Positions 18,427-26,500 of a stretch of DNA of 49,993 nt are shown piece after piece. The translations under genes were made by a program, and so were the position numbers. The stretch covers positions 1 to 49,993 of the forward strand of contig CAJTMV010000034.1 of the NCBI GenBank assembly GCA_910577225.1. The letters are read 5' to 3'. Positions within the stretch are counted from its first letter, which is position 1. Each line of letters begins with the position of its first letter. The DNA is from an uncultured Eubacterium sp. Lineage in GTDB: Bacteria; Bacillota; Clostridia; Lachnospirales; Lachnospiraceae. Below the pieces are notes generated by a model. The model worked only from the letters and a program-made list of their open reading frames with translations, did not search any database and was not told the DNA's origin.

Positions 18427-18445
18427 TAAGAAAGTATGGAATATA

Positions 18446-18483
18446 AAAAGCATCTGATCATGAAATGATTCAGATGCTTTTTT
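18446..18483. terminator. Bidirectional rho-independent terminator
   Basis: AAAAAGCATCTGA and TCAGATGCTTTTTT form a stem that ends the surface-protein transcript on the plus strand and the Crp-type gene on the minus strand. Confidence 0.88.
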
Positions 18484-18501
18484 GTGTGAAAAGTAAGAGA
18501 T

Positions 18502-19230
18502 TTAATCCAGGGCAATTTTGGCGGAAACAATATTTTTCAGCTGCTGATATTGCTCCTGCGTAATTACGATTTTATTTCCCTCTTTAGTGATCAGATCTTC
18601 TTCTAAAAATTTCTTTACACTTCTGCTGATACTCTTTACGCAAAGACCGGTCGCATCGGCCAGATTCTGCCGGTTTCCTTTAACGTACAGCATTCCGCTC
18701 TTGCTGTATCGTTCAAAACGGTCTACGAGCAGCATGGCCAGTCGGTCAGAACCCTGAAGAAAAAGATAGATACGGCTGTTTCTGCCTTCTTTGAGCAGGT
18801 ATTCGCCAACCAGTTTTGCTTCATATTTGAGCGCGCGGATATCAGAATACATCCATTTTTCGAATTTTGCCCGTGACAGCTTTACAACGGCACAGCTGGT
18901 AATTGTCCGCAGAGTCGTCATGTAGACGTTTAGATCCATCAAAAATTCCATGCCGCCAAAAGCGTATAGCCTGTCAAACTGCATATAGTCGTATGGTGTG
19001 CCATAGATGCGGTAATCGATCGCTTCAATAATGCCTCTGCCGATAAAGAAAATGGTATCTGCCGGTTCGCCTTCTCTGACGAAAACCTCGCCTTCTTTCA
19101 TATCGTCGATCTGGAGCGCGTCGAAAAGCCATAGCGGGGCGCTTTTAAAATATTCTTCAAACTGTTCCTGTTTATCCCTGTCAACGTTTTTTAGAAATGG
19201 TAACGCATCGTATAAAGGTTTATGCTTCAT
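18502..19230 (-). CDS. Crp/Fnr-family transcriptional regulator
   Basis: 242 residues: an N-terminal cyclic-nucleotide-binding-like beta barrel (about 30-150; EGEVFVREGEPADTIFFIGR is the typical core), a dimer helix, then a C-terminal winged HTH (about 175-235; NRQNLADATGLCVKSISRSV). No Fnr-type N-terminal cysteine cluster is present, and the residues that bind cAMP in Crp are not obviously conserved, so the ligand is unknown. It is the last gene downstream of the BMP-type nucleoside importer on the same strand, separated by about 95 bases containing a weak inverted repeat (CCGGCA...TGCCGG). Control of that importer is plausible. Ribosome site AAAGGAG. Confidence 0.85.
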   Translation of the reverse strand: MKHKPLYDALPFLKNVDRDKQEQFEEYFKSAPLWLFDALQIDDMKEGEVFVREGEPADTIFFIGRGIIEAIDYRIYGTPYDYMQFDRLYAFGGMEFLMDLNVYMTTLRTITSCAVVKLSRAKFEKWMYSDIRALKYEAKLVGEYLLKEGRNSRIYLFLQGSDRLAMLLVDRFERYSKSGMLYVKGNRQNLADATGLCVKSISRSVKKFLEEDLITKEGNKIVITQEQYQQLKNIVSAKIALD

Positions 19231-19325
19231 GCTGGTTTCTCCTTTCTTACGTTGCTTTCTGTTTACCTGTATATTTATCCGGCAGGGTCATATGTATGAT
19301 TGCCGGCCGTATTTTTTCGGACTGC

Positions 19326-20267
19326 CTAACGCTGACCTTTATCGTACGGGATGCCTTCCGCTTTTGGAGCTCGGGATTTGCCTGATACAAATACGAGTAC
19401 GATCAGAGAAATAATGTAAGGCAGCATATTATATACGGTACTCGGCAGCCTCAGAGCTACCAGCGCGTCAAAACCAGTGTAAACGTTTGATAAGGCGCGG
19501 AATAATCCAAACAGCAGTGCAGCCAGTCCAATGTTCACTGGCCTCCACTGGCCAAAAATCATAACGGCCAGAGCCAGAAATCCAAAACCAGCCACGCCGT
19601 TTTCAAATTTCCATTCGCTGACACCTGCCGTAATATAGACAAGTCCGCCTAGTCCGCCCAGCGCGCCGGAGATCAGAACGCCTGCGTAACGCATCTTATA
19701 GACATTAATACCGACAGAATCGGCGGCTTGCGGATGTTCGCCGCAGGCACATAACCGCAGGCCGAATCTTGTCTTATATAATACAATATAAGATGCGGCC
19801 AGCACAAGCAGAGCGATCAGCATAAACCAGTTAAATTCGAAGGAACCGATATTCAGGATAAACGCTTTTTTGGCCTGACCGTATGCGACGGTTGAGGATA
19901 CGTTATCTACGCTTTCCGCAGTATTGATAGCTCTTACAAGTACGACTGCAGCTGCAGGCGCCAGCAGATTGAGAGCGGTTCCAATCAGTGTCTGATCGGC
20001 GTTAAATTTGATCGCTGCAATGCCGAGCAGCAGAGAAAAGATCATGCCGCAGACGACACTTGCCAGTACGACGATGAGAATGATTAACAGCGCTGGCATT
20101 CCTGCCGGGAGATATTTCATAGTCAGCGCGCCTCCCAGCGCCCCGATTACCATAATGCCTTCCAGACCGATATTGATGACACCGCCATGCTCAGAAAAGC
20201 ATCCGCCAAGTGCTACAAGTACCAGCACTGACGCAAAGATTAATGTATACTGTATTAATAATAACAT
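19326..20267 (-). CDS. Nucleoside ABC importer, permease 2 (NupQ/YufQ-like)
   Basis: 313 residues, with about eight to nine membrane spans and the BPD_transp_2 pattern of sugar/nucleoside permeases (GCFSEHGGVINIGLEGIMVI near the N-terminus; GLGGLVYITAG in the loop that contacts the ATPase). Its ATG overlaps the previous gene's stop (TAATG), indicating coupled translation. With the first permease it forms the membrane channel of an importer for purine nucleosides, as in Bacillus nupNOPQ. Only the family is certain; substrate is inferred from gene order and the BMP lipoprotein. Confidence 0.9.
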   Translation of the reverse strand: MLLLIQYTLIFASVLVLVALGGCFSEHGGVINIGLEGIMVIGALGGALTMKYLPAGMPALLIILIVVLASVVCGMIFSLLLGIAAIKFNADQTLIGTALNLLAPAAAVVLVRAINTAESVDNVSSTVAYGQAKKAFILNIGSFEFNWFMLIALLVLAASYIVLYKTRFGLRLCACGEHPQAADSVGINVYKMRYAGVLISGALGGLGGLVYITAGVSEWKFENGVAGFGFLALAVMIFGQWRPVNIGLAALLFGLFRALSNVYTGFDALVALRLPSTVYNMLPYIISLIVLVFVSGKSRAPKAEGIPYDKGQR

Positions 20268-21400
20268 TATGCCGCGCCTCCTTTCTGGATGTTCTGCTTC
20301 TCATTGCGCTTGTCCAGATATCTGTTGAGCCAGACTTTAAAGAAAAGTACAAATCCGCATAAGTAAATGATAAATGCCGATATCAGATCTGAAATCTGTG
20401 AACAGTACATCGTTTTATCTACATAGGTGCCTCCGCTTGTAATATGCTGTATAAAATAGGAAGAGAATACAGCTCCGATTGGATTGGAGCCTCCCAGAAA
20501 TGCTGCCGCGATGCCGTTAAATCCCATTGCAGGAACAGATGTCTGCTGAACCATCCACTGTTCGATTCCTGTCAGATAAAAAATACCAGCTCCAAAACCT
20601 GCCAGTGCGCCTGCGATTACCATGGTTAGTATAATGTTTCTTTTTTCACGCATACCACAGTATTTAGCCGCGCTTTTATTCATACCGGTCGCTTTAAGCT
20701 CGTAGCCAAATTTGGTCTTTTCCAGTATAATCCAGACTGCCACAGCCATTAAAACCGCAAGCGGCAGGCCGATTGTTACAAATTCATTTTTAGAAAAGAT
20801 CTGGTCCAGTCCGGCGTTCGGAAGCAGCGCGCTTTTATTTGTGCTTGTCAGAGGCTTTGTGTAAGGTGTGGATTGTTCTTTCACGGCAGACAGCAGCATA
20901 TTGACACTGTACAGTCCCATCCAGTTTAGCATGATACAGGAAATGACTTCGTTGACGTTAAAGTAGGCTTTCAGAGCGCCGGAAATACCGCCGGCAGCAG
21001 CTGCTGCAACTACTGCAGCGATCAGGCAGACATACCATGGAAGGCTGAACTTTAACCCGCAGTACAGACAAGCACCGGCGCCTACGACATATTGTCCTGC
21101 AGCTCCGATATTAAATAATCCGACTTTCCATGCGAAAAGTACAGACAAAGAACACATGAGCAGCGCAGAGGCTTTTACGAGCGTTGTACCAAAGTATTTT
21201 TTGGCTGCGATTGCGCTCGGATAATACAGAAAATTCTTTAAAATCGCGGTGATCGCTTTTGCCGCGCCGCCAGGATTGATAATCAGCAGGACAAGATAGC
21301 CGACCAGAAGGCCGATTACAATACAGAGCAGCGAGCCTATAATCGTCTGAAAACCGCTGTTTCTTAAAAGGGATTCTTTTTTTTGTCGTTCTGTGTTCAT
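20267..21400 (-). CDS. Nucleoside ABC importer, permease 1 (NupP/YufP-like)
   Basis: 377 residues, about ten membrane spans, BPD_transp_2 family. It is the longer of the two permeases, as is normal for this system. Visible motifs are GLFNIGAAGQYVVGA near residue 95 and the coupling segment GALAGFGAGIFYLTG. It starts within the stop of the ATPase gene (ATGA overlap) and ends at the start of permease 2, so the three are a tight operon. It pairs with permease 2 to translocate the substrate delivered by the BMP lipoprotein. Confidence 0.9.
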   Translation of the reverse strand: MNTERQKKESLLRNSGFQTIIGSLLCIVIGLLVGYLVLLIINPGGAAKAITAILKNFLYYPSAIAAKKYFGTTLVKASALLMCSLSVLFAWKVGLFNIGAAGQYVVGAGACLYCGLKFSLPWYVCLIAAVVAAAAAGGISGALKAYFNVNEVISCIMLNWMGLYSVNMLLSAVKEQSTPYTKPLTSTNKSALLPNAGLDQIFSKNEFVTIGLPLAVLMAVAVWIILEKTKFGYELKATGMNKSAAKYCGMREKRNIILTMVIAGALAGFGAGIFYLTGIEQWMVQQTSVPAMGFNGIAAAFLGGSNPIGAVFSSYFIQHITSGGTYVDKTMYCSQISDLISAFIIYLCGFVLFFKVWLNRYLDKRNEKQNIQKGGAA

Positions 21401-22932
21401 CTGGATGCCCCCTTTCTCCTGGAACCTGCCATATACAGACCAAGTTCTTCTACTGTTACCTGTTTTGGATCAAATTCGCCGACAATCTCGCCTTCATACA
21501 TAACGAGAATACGGTCAGATACATTCATGACTTCATCCAGCTCCAGACTGACGAGCAGAACGCCTTTTCCGGCATCACGCTGGGCAACGAGCTGCTTGTG
21601 GATATATTCAATAGCTCCGACGTCCAGTCCGCGTGTTGGCTGTACCGCGATCAGCAATTCCGGATTTTTGTCAATTTCACGAGCGATAATCGCTTTTTGC
21701 TGATTTCCGCCGGACATGGCTCTTGCTTTTGTAACCGGTCCCTGCCCGGATCGTACGTCATATTGATCGATCAGACGGTTGGCATATTCCCGTATTTCTT
21801 TCCTCTTTAAAAATCCGAATGAATTGGTAAACTGAGGTTCAAAATATCTTTGGAGTACAATATTATCTTCCAGTGAATAATCGAGTACCATTCCATATTT
21901 ATGCCGGTCTTCCGGGATATGGCTCATGCCGCTGGTCAGACGCTGACGGATTGGCATATGCGTAATATCCCTGCCGTTCATTGTAATGGTACCGCTTTGT
22001 AAAGGCTCCAGACCTGACAAACCATATACGAATTCGGTCTGTCCATTGCCGTCGATTCCTGCAATGCATACAATTTCTCCTCTGCGCACCTGCAGCGAGA
22101 CATTATTTACGGCATTATTTTTATGGCGTTTGGAAGCGACGGTCATGCCTTTGATATCGAGTACGACTTCTTTTGGCTGTGACGGCTTTTTTTCCACGAC
22201 AAAATTGACATCACGCCCAACCATCATTGCGGAAAGTTTTTCCGGCGTCGTGTCTTTAACGGATACGGTTCCGATATATTTCCCTTTGCGGATAACGCTG
22301 CACGTATCTGCAGCCTGCATAATTTCGGCCAGTTTATGTGTGATGAATAAAATACTTTTACCTTCCGCAGCCAGATTTTTCATAATAGCCAGCAGTTCCT
22401 GTATTTCCTGAGGCGTCAGAACGGCTGTCGGTTCGTCGAAGATCAGGATTTCATTGTCACGATAGAGCATTTTTAAGATTTCTGTTCTTTGCTGCATACC
22501 TACGGTAATATCTTCGATCAACGCGTCTGGTTCTACTGCCAGTCCGTATTTTTCCGAAAGTGACACAACCTTTTTTCTTGCTTCGTCTTTTTGTAAAAAT
22601 CCGCCTTTGGTTGTCTCCACGCCAAGGATAATATTATCTAAAACACTAAAACATTCTACGAGTTTAAAATGCTGGTGTACCATTCCGATTCCAAGCTCAT
22701 TGGCATCATTTGGGTTATTGATGGTTACCTTTTGACCATTTTTTCGAATTTCACCTTCTTCAGGCTGATACAGGCCAAACAAAACGCTCATCAATGTTGA
22801 TTTGCCGGCGCCGTTTTCACCAAGCAGCGCATGAATCTCCCCTTTTTTTAACTGTAATGTGATATTATCGTTTGCTACAATGCCTGGGAATCTTTTGGTG
22901 ATATTTAACATTTCGATTGCATACTCAGCCAT
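21397..22932 (-). CDS. Nucleoside ABC importer, double ATPase (NupO/YufO-like)
   Basis: 511 residues made of two ABC domains. The first has a perfect Walker A (GENGAGKST), a substituted signature (DITVGMQQRTEIL in place of LSGGQ) and a Walker B (ILIFDEPTAVL). The second has a degenerate Walker A (GIDGNGQTE), signature MSGGNQQK and LLIAVQPTRGLD in place of the usual Walker B glutamate. This asymmetry is normal for the sugar/nucleoside class. I start it at ATG 22932 (MAEYAIEML), ten bases after GAGGAGG; the longer frame from 22989 runs across the upstream terminator region. It powers uptake with the two permeases. The terminator between it and the lipoprotein gene should lower its expression relative to the binding protein. 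Confidence 0.92.
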   Translation of the reverse strand: MAEYAIEMLNITKRFPGIVANDNITLQLKKGEIHALLGENGAGKSTLMSVLFGLYQPEEGEIRKNGQKVTINNPNDANELGIGMVHQHFKLVECFSVLDNIILGVETTKGGFLQKDEARKKVVSLSEKYGLAVEPDALIEDITVGMQQRTEILKMLYRDNEILIFDEPTAVLTPQEIQELLAIMKNLAAEGKSILFITHKLAEIMQAADTCSVIRKGKYIGTVSVKDTTPEKLSAMMVGRDVNFVVEKKPSQPKEVVLDIKGMTVASKRHKNNAVNNVSLQVRRGEIVCIAGIDGNGQTEFVYGLSGLEPLQSGTITMNGRDITHMPIRQRLTSGMSHIPEDRHKYGMVLDYSLEDNIVLQRYFEPQFTNSFGFLKRKEIREYANRLIDQYDVRSGQGPVTKARAMSGGNQQKAIIAREIDKNPELLIAVQPTRGLDVGAIEYIHKQLVAQRDAGKGVLLVSLELDEVMNVSDRILVMYEGEIVGEFDPKQVTVEELGLYMAGSRRKGASR

Positions 22933-22971
22933 ATTTTGCATACCTCCTCTCGGTGTTCCGGCTTTTTCGTA

Positions 22972-23005
22972 CAAAAAGGAGCAGGACAACAGCCCTGCTC
23001 CTTTT
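22972..23005. terminator. Internal terminator between the BMP lipoprotein and its ATPase
   Basis: AAAAAGGAGCAGG and CCTGCTCCTTTT form a strong stem around ACAACAGC, with T runs on both sides. Being inside the operon, it probably allows partial read-through, giving excess binding protein. Confidence 0.8.
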
Positions 23006-23029
23006 GCCAGCCCGATTTGCAGTCCATCC

Positions 23030-24310
23030 TTATTTAATGCTGCCGTAATCTGTTACTTTTATAGAAGTTTCCGGTAAAGCGGTAATATCGTTGGATACTG
23101 TTACTTCGCCGTTAAACATCGCTTTTACGAGTGTACGATAATCATCTTCTGTAAAGCCTTCGCCCCACTGTGTGCTTGCGATTGGAAGCTGTACAAAGTT
23201 TTCTTCCGGATTTTCGGAAACAAGACCGAGATTGTCGATCTTTCCTACATAATCGTTCCATTTGCCTTCTTTGATATCGCCAAGTACGGTATTTACTGTA
23301 GTAGCCAGACCTTTCATAGCGGATGTAACTGTCAGGCCTTCTTTATTCTGATCGATGATCGGAGCCTGATCGGAGTCTACACCGATGACTTTGCCGTCTG
23401 CTTTGACTGCGGCTTCTGCTGCAGATGTAAAAATACCGCCGCCGCATGCAAATACGACTTCGACACCTTTTGTACCATACCAGGTATCCATGGCTGCTGT
23501 AATATCAGCATCACCGTAGAACTGTCCGCCGCAGACATATTCAGCTTCTACTTCGCCTTCAATGCCGAGTTCCTTTGCAGCTGCGTCCGCACCCTGCAGG
23601 TAACCATATCCGAAACGGGTAACTGCCGGAACTGACATACCGCCAAGGAATCCAAGATGCTTGTAACCGAGCTTAACAGCTGCATATCCAGCCATATATC
23701 CGGAAAGCTCTTCCTGGTATGTACAGCAGTATACATTATCGGAATGATAGTATTCTTTTACATCGTAGTTATCCGGATTATAATCATATCCTTCGCCTAC
23801 GCCTTTTTCCAGGAGATCGCCTGCTCCTACGTCGAGCGCGATAAACTTAACGTCCGGATACATTTCAGCCTGTGAAACGACTGCAGCCGCAAACATATAT
23901 CCCGGGAGAAGCAATACGTTTGCTCCGCCAGCAACTGCCTGGTCGACACTGGCGCTGCGTGATTCGTCGGAGTCGCTGTCCGGTTTATAATAGGTGAACG
24001 GTACATTATTGGCTTCTGCCCATGCTTTGCCGGTTTCATAGGTTGTCTGGTTAAAGCTCTGGTCTGTAATATCTCCGGAATCTGTGATCATGGCGATATT
24101 CATATCAGAAACGGCCGCGTCGGAGCCATCGCCTTCAGTGCTGCCGTCGTCTGTACCTGCACTTTCATCGTCCGCACCGGCTGCATCGTCAGATGTAGCT
24201 GTTTCATCCTTTTTGTCGCCGGCATTGTTTGCGTCGTTACCGGATCCGCATGCTACCATTGAGAAAGCCATCATGCCCGCAAGCAACATTGCAAAAATTC
24301 TTTTTTTCAT
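23030..24310 (-). CDS. BMP-family substrate-binding lipoprotein (NupN/BmpA-like)
   Basis: 426 residues. A lipoprotein signal peptide ends in the lipobox FSMVAC, with the acylated cysteine at about residue 21, followed by an Asn/Asp/Gly/Glu-rich linker to about residue 65. The rest is the BMP/PBP1 fold (NIAMITDSGDITDQSFNQTT at the start; GGQFYGDADITAAMDTWY; IGVDSDQAP; FNGEVTVSN near the end). BMP proteins of this type bind purine nucleosides in Bacillus, Treponema (PnrA) and others. It is first in the operon. The ATG has GGGAGG upstream. Confidence 0.93.
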   Translation of the reverse strand: MKKRIFAMLLAGMMAFSMVACGSGNDANNAGDKKDETATSDDAAGADDESAGTDDGSTEGDGSDAAVSDMNIAMITDSGDITDQSFNQTTYETGKAWAEANNVPFTYYKPDSDSDESRSASVDQAVAGGANVLLLPGYMFAAAVVSQAEMYPDVKFIALDVGAGDLLEKGVGEGYDYNPDNYDVKEYYHSDNVYCCTYQEELSGYMAGYAAVKLGYKHLGFLGGMSVPAVTRFGYGYLQGADAAAKELGIEGEVEAEYVCGGQFYGDADITAAMDTWYGTKGVEVVFACGGGIFTSAAEAAVKADGKVIGVDSDQAPIIDQNKEGLTVTSAMKGLATTVNTVLGDIKEGKWNDYVGKIDNLGLVSENPEENFVQLPIASTQWGEGFTEDDYRTLVKAMFNGEVTVSNDITALPETSIKVTDYGSIK

Positions 24311-24421
24311 GAATCTTATCCTCCCTTGATTTATTCATATTTGCTGGCTGTATCCGCTGGCGTGCTGCCATGGATTTTATATTCTGCCAGGATTTGCAGT
24401 ACCAGCCTATACGCCTATAAT

Positions 24422-24457
24422 GACATATGTCCCACATTCCAGATAGGACACATGTCC
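24422..24457. promoter_or_regulatory. Paired palindromic operator candidates upstream of the nucleoside importer
   Basis: GACATATGTC (24422-24431) and GGACACATGTCC (24446-24457) share the form GGACA-N2-TGTCC, with centres 25 bp apart, in the 327-bp gap between the importer and the divergent membrane gene. A third half-matching site (ATATCTGTCCC) lies at 24550-24560. Minus-strand -10-like CCTATA elements at 24406-24419 would put the sites in the control region of the importer. The binding protein is unknown; the Crp/Fnr regulator next to the operon is a candidate. Confidence 0.4.
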
Positions 24458-24637
24458 CTTTTTTGAAATTTAAATAAAATTTCTCTGATATATACAGTTT
24501 TCTTTTTTCATTTTTGTGCATTATTACTATTGAAATGATAAGAAAAGAGATATCTGTCCCTTGAATTTGTAACGATCGATAAAAAAAGGAGTGTCAGAAA
24601 CGGGTATAATTTTTTGCTATCGCGTCAAACTATTCTT

Positions 24638-25222
24638 ATGAAAAGAAAGAAACTGATTGCAGATATGCTGTTATATAATTTTATTGGAATGACGGTTGCC
24701 GTAAGTGGGTGGATCTGGGAGGTGCTGATTTTTTTCGTAAAAGATCGCCGGTTTGTGAATCGTGGATTCCTGTATGGGCCATATTTGCCGGTGTATGGTA
24801 TTGGAGCGGTAATGTTATCCGTTTTGTATTATAGCTGGAGGAGATGTGGGAAATCGTTTCTTCAAAAGAAACATCCGGTCAGGGAAAGTTGTTTTATTTT
24901 TTTGTTTGGCATGTGCGGCGGCAGTCTGACTGAATTATGCACGGGATGGCTGCTTTGGCATGTGTTTCATAAAAAGTATTGGGATTATCATGGATACCCG
25001 TGTAATATAGCGGGATATGTATGTCTGTATTCGGCGCTTGGATTTGGATTTTTTGCGGTAGTATGGATCCGGTGGATCGCGCCGCGTCTGATGCGTGCAT
25101 GGGGCAGACTGCGTCCGCCCATGCAGTGTTTTCTTGTCGGACTGTCTGATCTTATACTGGTCACAGACGTTATTTTTGCGCTGATGCTGCCGAACAGCGG
25201 AACGAACATTACTTTTTTGTAA
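24638..25222 (+). CDS. CmpB-like putative membrane permease (PF06541-type)
   Basis: 194 residues from ATG 24638; about five to six membrane spans. The FVNRGFLYGPYLPVYGIGAV segment is the hallmark of this family, often annotated as 'putative ABC transporter permease' without biochemical proof. A TATAAT at 24604 lies close upstream but no good ribosome site precedes the ATG; the TTG at 24614 is an alternative start. It overlaps the convergent gene's end by 14 bases. Function is unknown. Confidence 0.7.
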   Translation: MKRKKLIADMLLYNFIGMTVAVSGWIWEVLIFFVKDRRFVNRGFLYGPYLPVYGIGAVMLSVLYYSWRRCGKSFLQKKHPVRESCFIFLFGMCGGSLTELCTGWLLWHVFHKKYWDYHGYPCNIAGYVCLYSALGFGFFAVVWIRWIAPRLMRAWGRLRPPMQCFLVGLSDLILVTDVIFALMLPNSGTNITFL

Positions 25223-26072
25223 AAAGATCCCGGAGAGGTTTTTTTGCGGGCCTGTCTTCTTTTTTTTGCTGTCGGTCTGCTTTCTTTTCTTCTTTTATAC
25301 GGATTTTTTCGTTTTTACGAACTTCTTTTCTGGCCGTTTTTTCAATATCTTCTATATGATTTTTTGCTTCGCGTACGTTTTTTCGCATGTTTTGATACGG
25401 ATTGTATAAAAAGTAGGAAATGGTTGCGAAAATGAGTACGCCAACGCCGGCAATGGTTGCGTATGGCATAAAAATGTCATATTCCGGATAGCCCAGTTCA
25501 TAACAGACAAACATTGCCATCATTGTCGGAAACATCAGCAGATATAGCAGCTTGCACAGAAAGCCTGCGGCTTTGCCGCGTTTATGTTCCTGTGCAAGCA
25601 GTGCGCCTTCGATTCCGGTATATGCCAGCGCAAATATACAGATTTCCGATTGAAATCCGTGCAGCGCACCGCATAAGACGATGAGTGCCGCAGATAACAG
25701 AAATAGTGAAAACGCACTGCCCTGATAGTAGGCATTTTTATATTCACGCATACCTTCCAGCTTATCTTCAGATATTCCGTGCAGCGCATAAATCTGTGCG
25801 TTCATGCTTTCTTTAAATTCTTTATTATACTGGCTGGATGCTTTTGTCTGGTCCAGATTTTCGTTGATTTTTTTTTGCAGTCCGTCGATGACCCTTTGCT
25901 CTTCCAGCAACTGTACCATCAGCGCGTCCTCATTTTCCTGGCGTTTGCGCATTTGCTGCCGGATATATTCGGTCTTTTGCACGCGCATGCTCTCTTTGAC
26001 GCCTTTTGTTACTGGAAGATATTCCATATCGTTTATAGAAATACTTTGTTCTTCTTTGCTGTTTTCATCCAT
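25209..26072 (-). CDS. Unknown membrane protein with coiled coil and basic tail
   Basis: 287 residues from ATG 26072 (GAGGA seven bases upstream; the frame continues upstream but without translation signals and past the promoter). Residues 20-100 are a charged coiled coil (MVQLLEEQRVIDGLQKKINE), followed by four hydrophobic spans (about 120-225) and a highly basic/acidic C-terminal helix (RKEVRKNEKIRIKEEKKADR). I do not recognise the family. It sits directly behind a promoter with a perfect 16-bp palindrome, so it is probably under a dedicated regulator, and it overlaps the CmpB-like gene tail-to-tail. Confidence 0.7.
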   Translation of the reverse strand: MDENSKEEQSISINDMEYLPVTKGVKESMRVQKTEYIRQQMRKRQENEDALMVQLLEEQRVIDGLQKKINENLDQTKASSQYNKEFKESMNAQIYALHGISEDKLEGMREYKNAYYQGSAFSLFLLSAALIVLCGALHGFQSEICIFALAYTGIEGALLAQEHKRGKAAGFLCKLLYLLMFPTMMAMFVCYELGYPEYDIFMPYATIAGVGVLIFATISYFLYNPYQNMRKNVREAKNHIEDIEKTARKEVRKNEKIRIKEEKKADRQQKKEDRPAKKPLRDLFTKK

Positions 26073-26092
26073 AGTTCGGTCCTCTTTTGTAT

Positions 26093-26137
26093 CTGTCTGT
26101 ACAGACAGTATTATAACATTGATCTTATAGGAAGTCA
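26093..26137 (-). promoter_or_regulatory. Promoter with a perfect 16-bp palindromic operator
   Basis: CTGTCTGTACAGACAG (26093-26108) is fully self-complementary. It lies immediately downstream of a minus-strand TATAAT (26115-26110), over the expected transcription start of the gene at 26072, a classical repressor position. A -35-like TGACTT lies 16 bases further upstream. Confidence 0.6.
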
Positions 26138-26151
26138 TCCATAAATATCGT

Positions 26152-26409
26152 TTATACGTAGTGCTGATGAAGATATTTTTCTTTTGTGGCAAGTCCTCCG
26201 CGAATATGCCGTTCGGATTTGTTGACATCGAGCACTTTTCTGACCTCTGCGGCTAACGACGGATTTACCTGCGCTAAACGTTCGGTGCAGTCTTTATGTA
26301 CCGTTGACTTGCTGATTCCATATTTTTTAGCTGCCTGGCGTACGGTAGCGTTATATTGTATGATATAATTCGCAATCTCAATCGCTCGTTCTTCAATATA
26401 ATTCTTCAA
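26152..26409 (-). CDS. spoIIID: Sporulation transcription factor SpoIIID
   Basis: 85 residues when started at TTG 26409, giving MKNYIEERAIEIANYII, which matches the family N-terminus and length. AGGGG lies six bases upstream. The longer frame from ATG 26439 would add ten residues with no family match. The HTH (TVRQAAKKYGISKSTVHKDC) and the C-terminal basic segment (KSERHIRGGLATKEKY) are diagnostic. SpoIIID is the mother-cell regulator that acts after SigE and adjusts SigK-dependent coat and cortex genes, so this organism is, or recently was, a spore former. The ribosome site lies in the 3' arm of a hairpin. Confidence 0.93.
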   Translation of the reverse strand: MKNYIEERAIEIANYIIQYNATVRQAAKKYGISKSTVHKDCTERLAQVNPSLAAEVRKVLDVNKSERHIRGGLATKEKYLHQHYV

Positions 26410-26413
26410 AAGA

Positions 26414-26453
26414 AACCCCTGCAATCCTTGTTGTTTCATTGTATGCAGGGGTT
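26414..26453 (-). promoter_or_regulatory. Hairpin covering the spoIIID ribosome site
   Basis: Read on the minus strand, AACCCCTGCA and TGCAGGGGTT pair perfectly over ten bases around a 20-base loop, then TTTCTTTTG. The 3' arm contains the AGGGG used by spoIIID. It may act as terminator of the flotillin transcript, as a translational lock on read-through mRNA, or both. Confidence 0.6.
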
Positions 26454-26500
26454 ATGTGTTATATGTCTGTAATATCAGGTTTCGTCTGAATAATCGCAGA

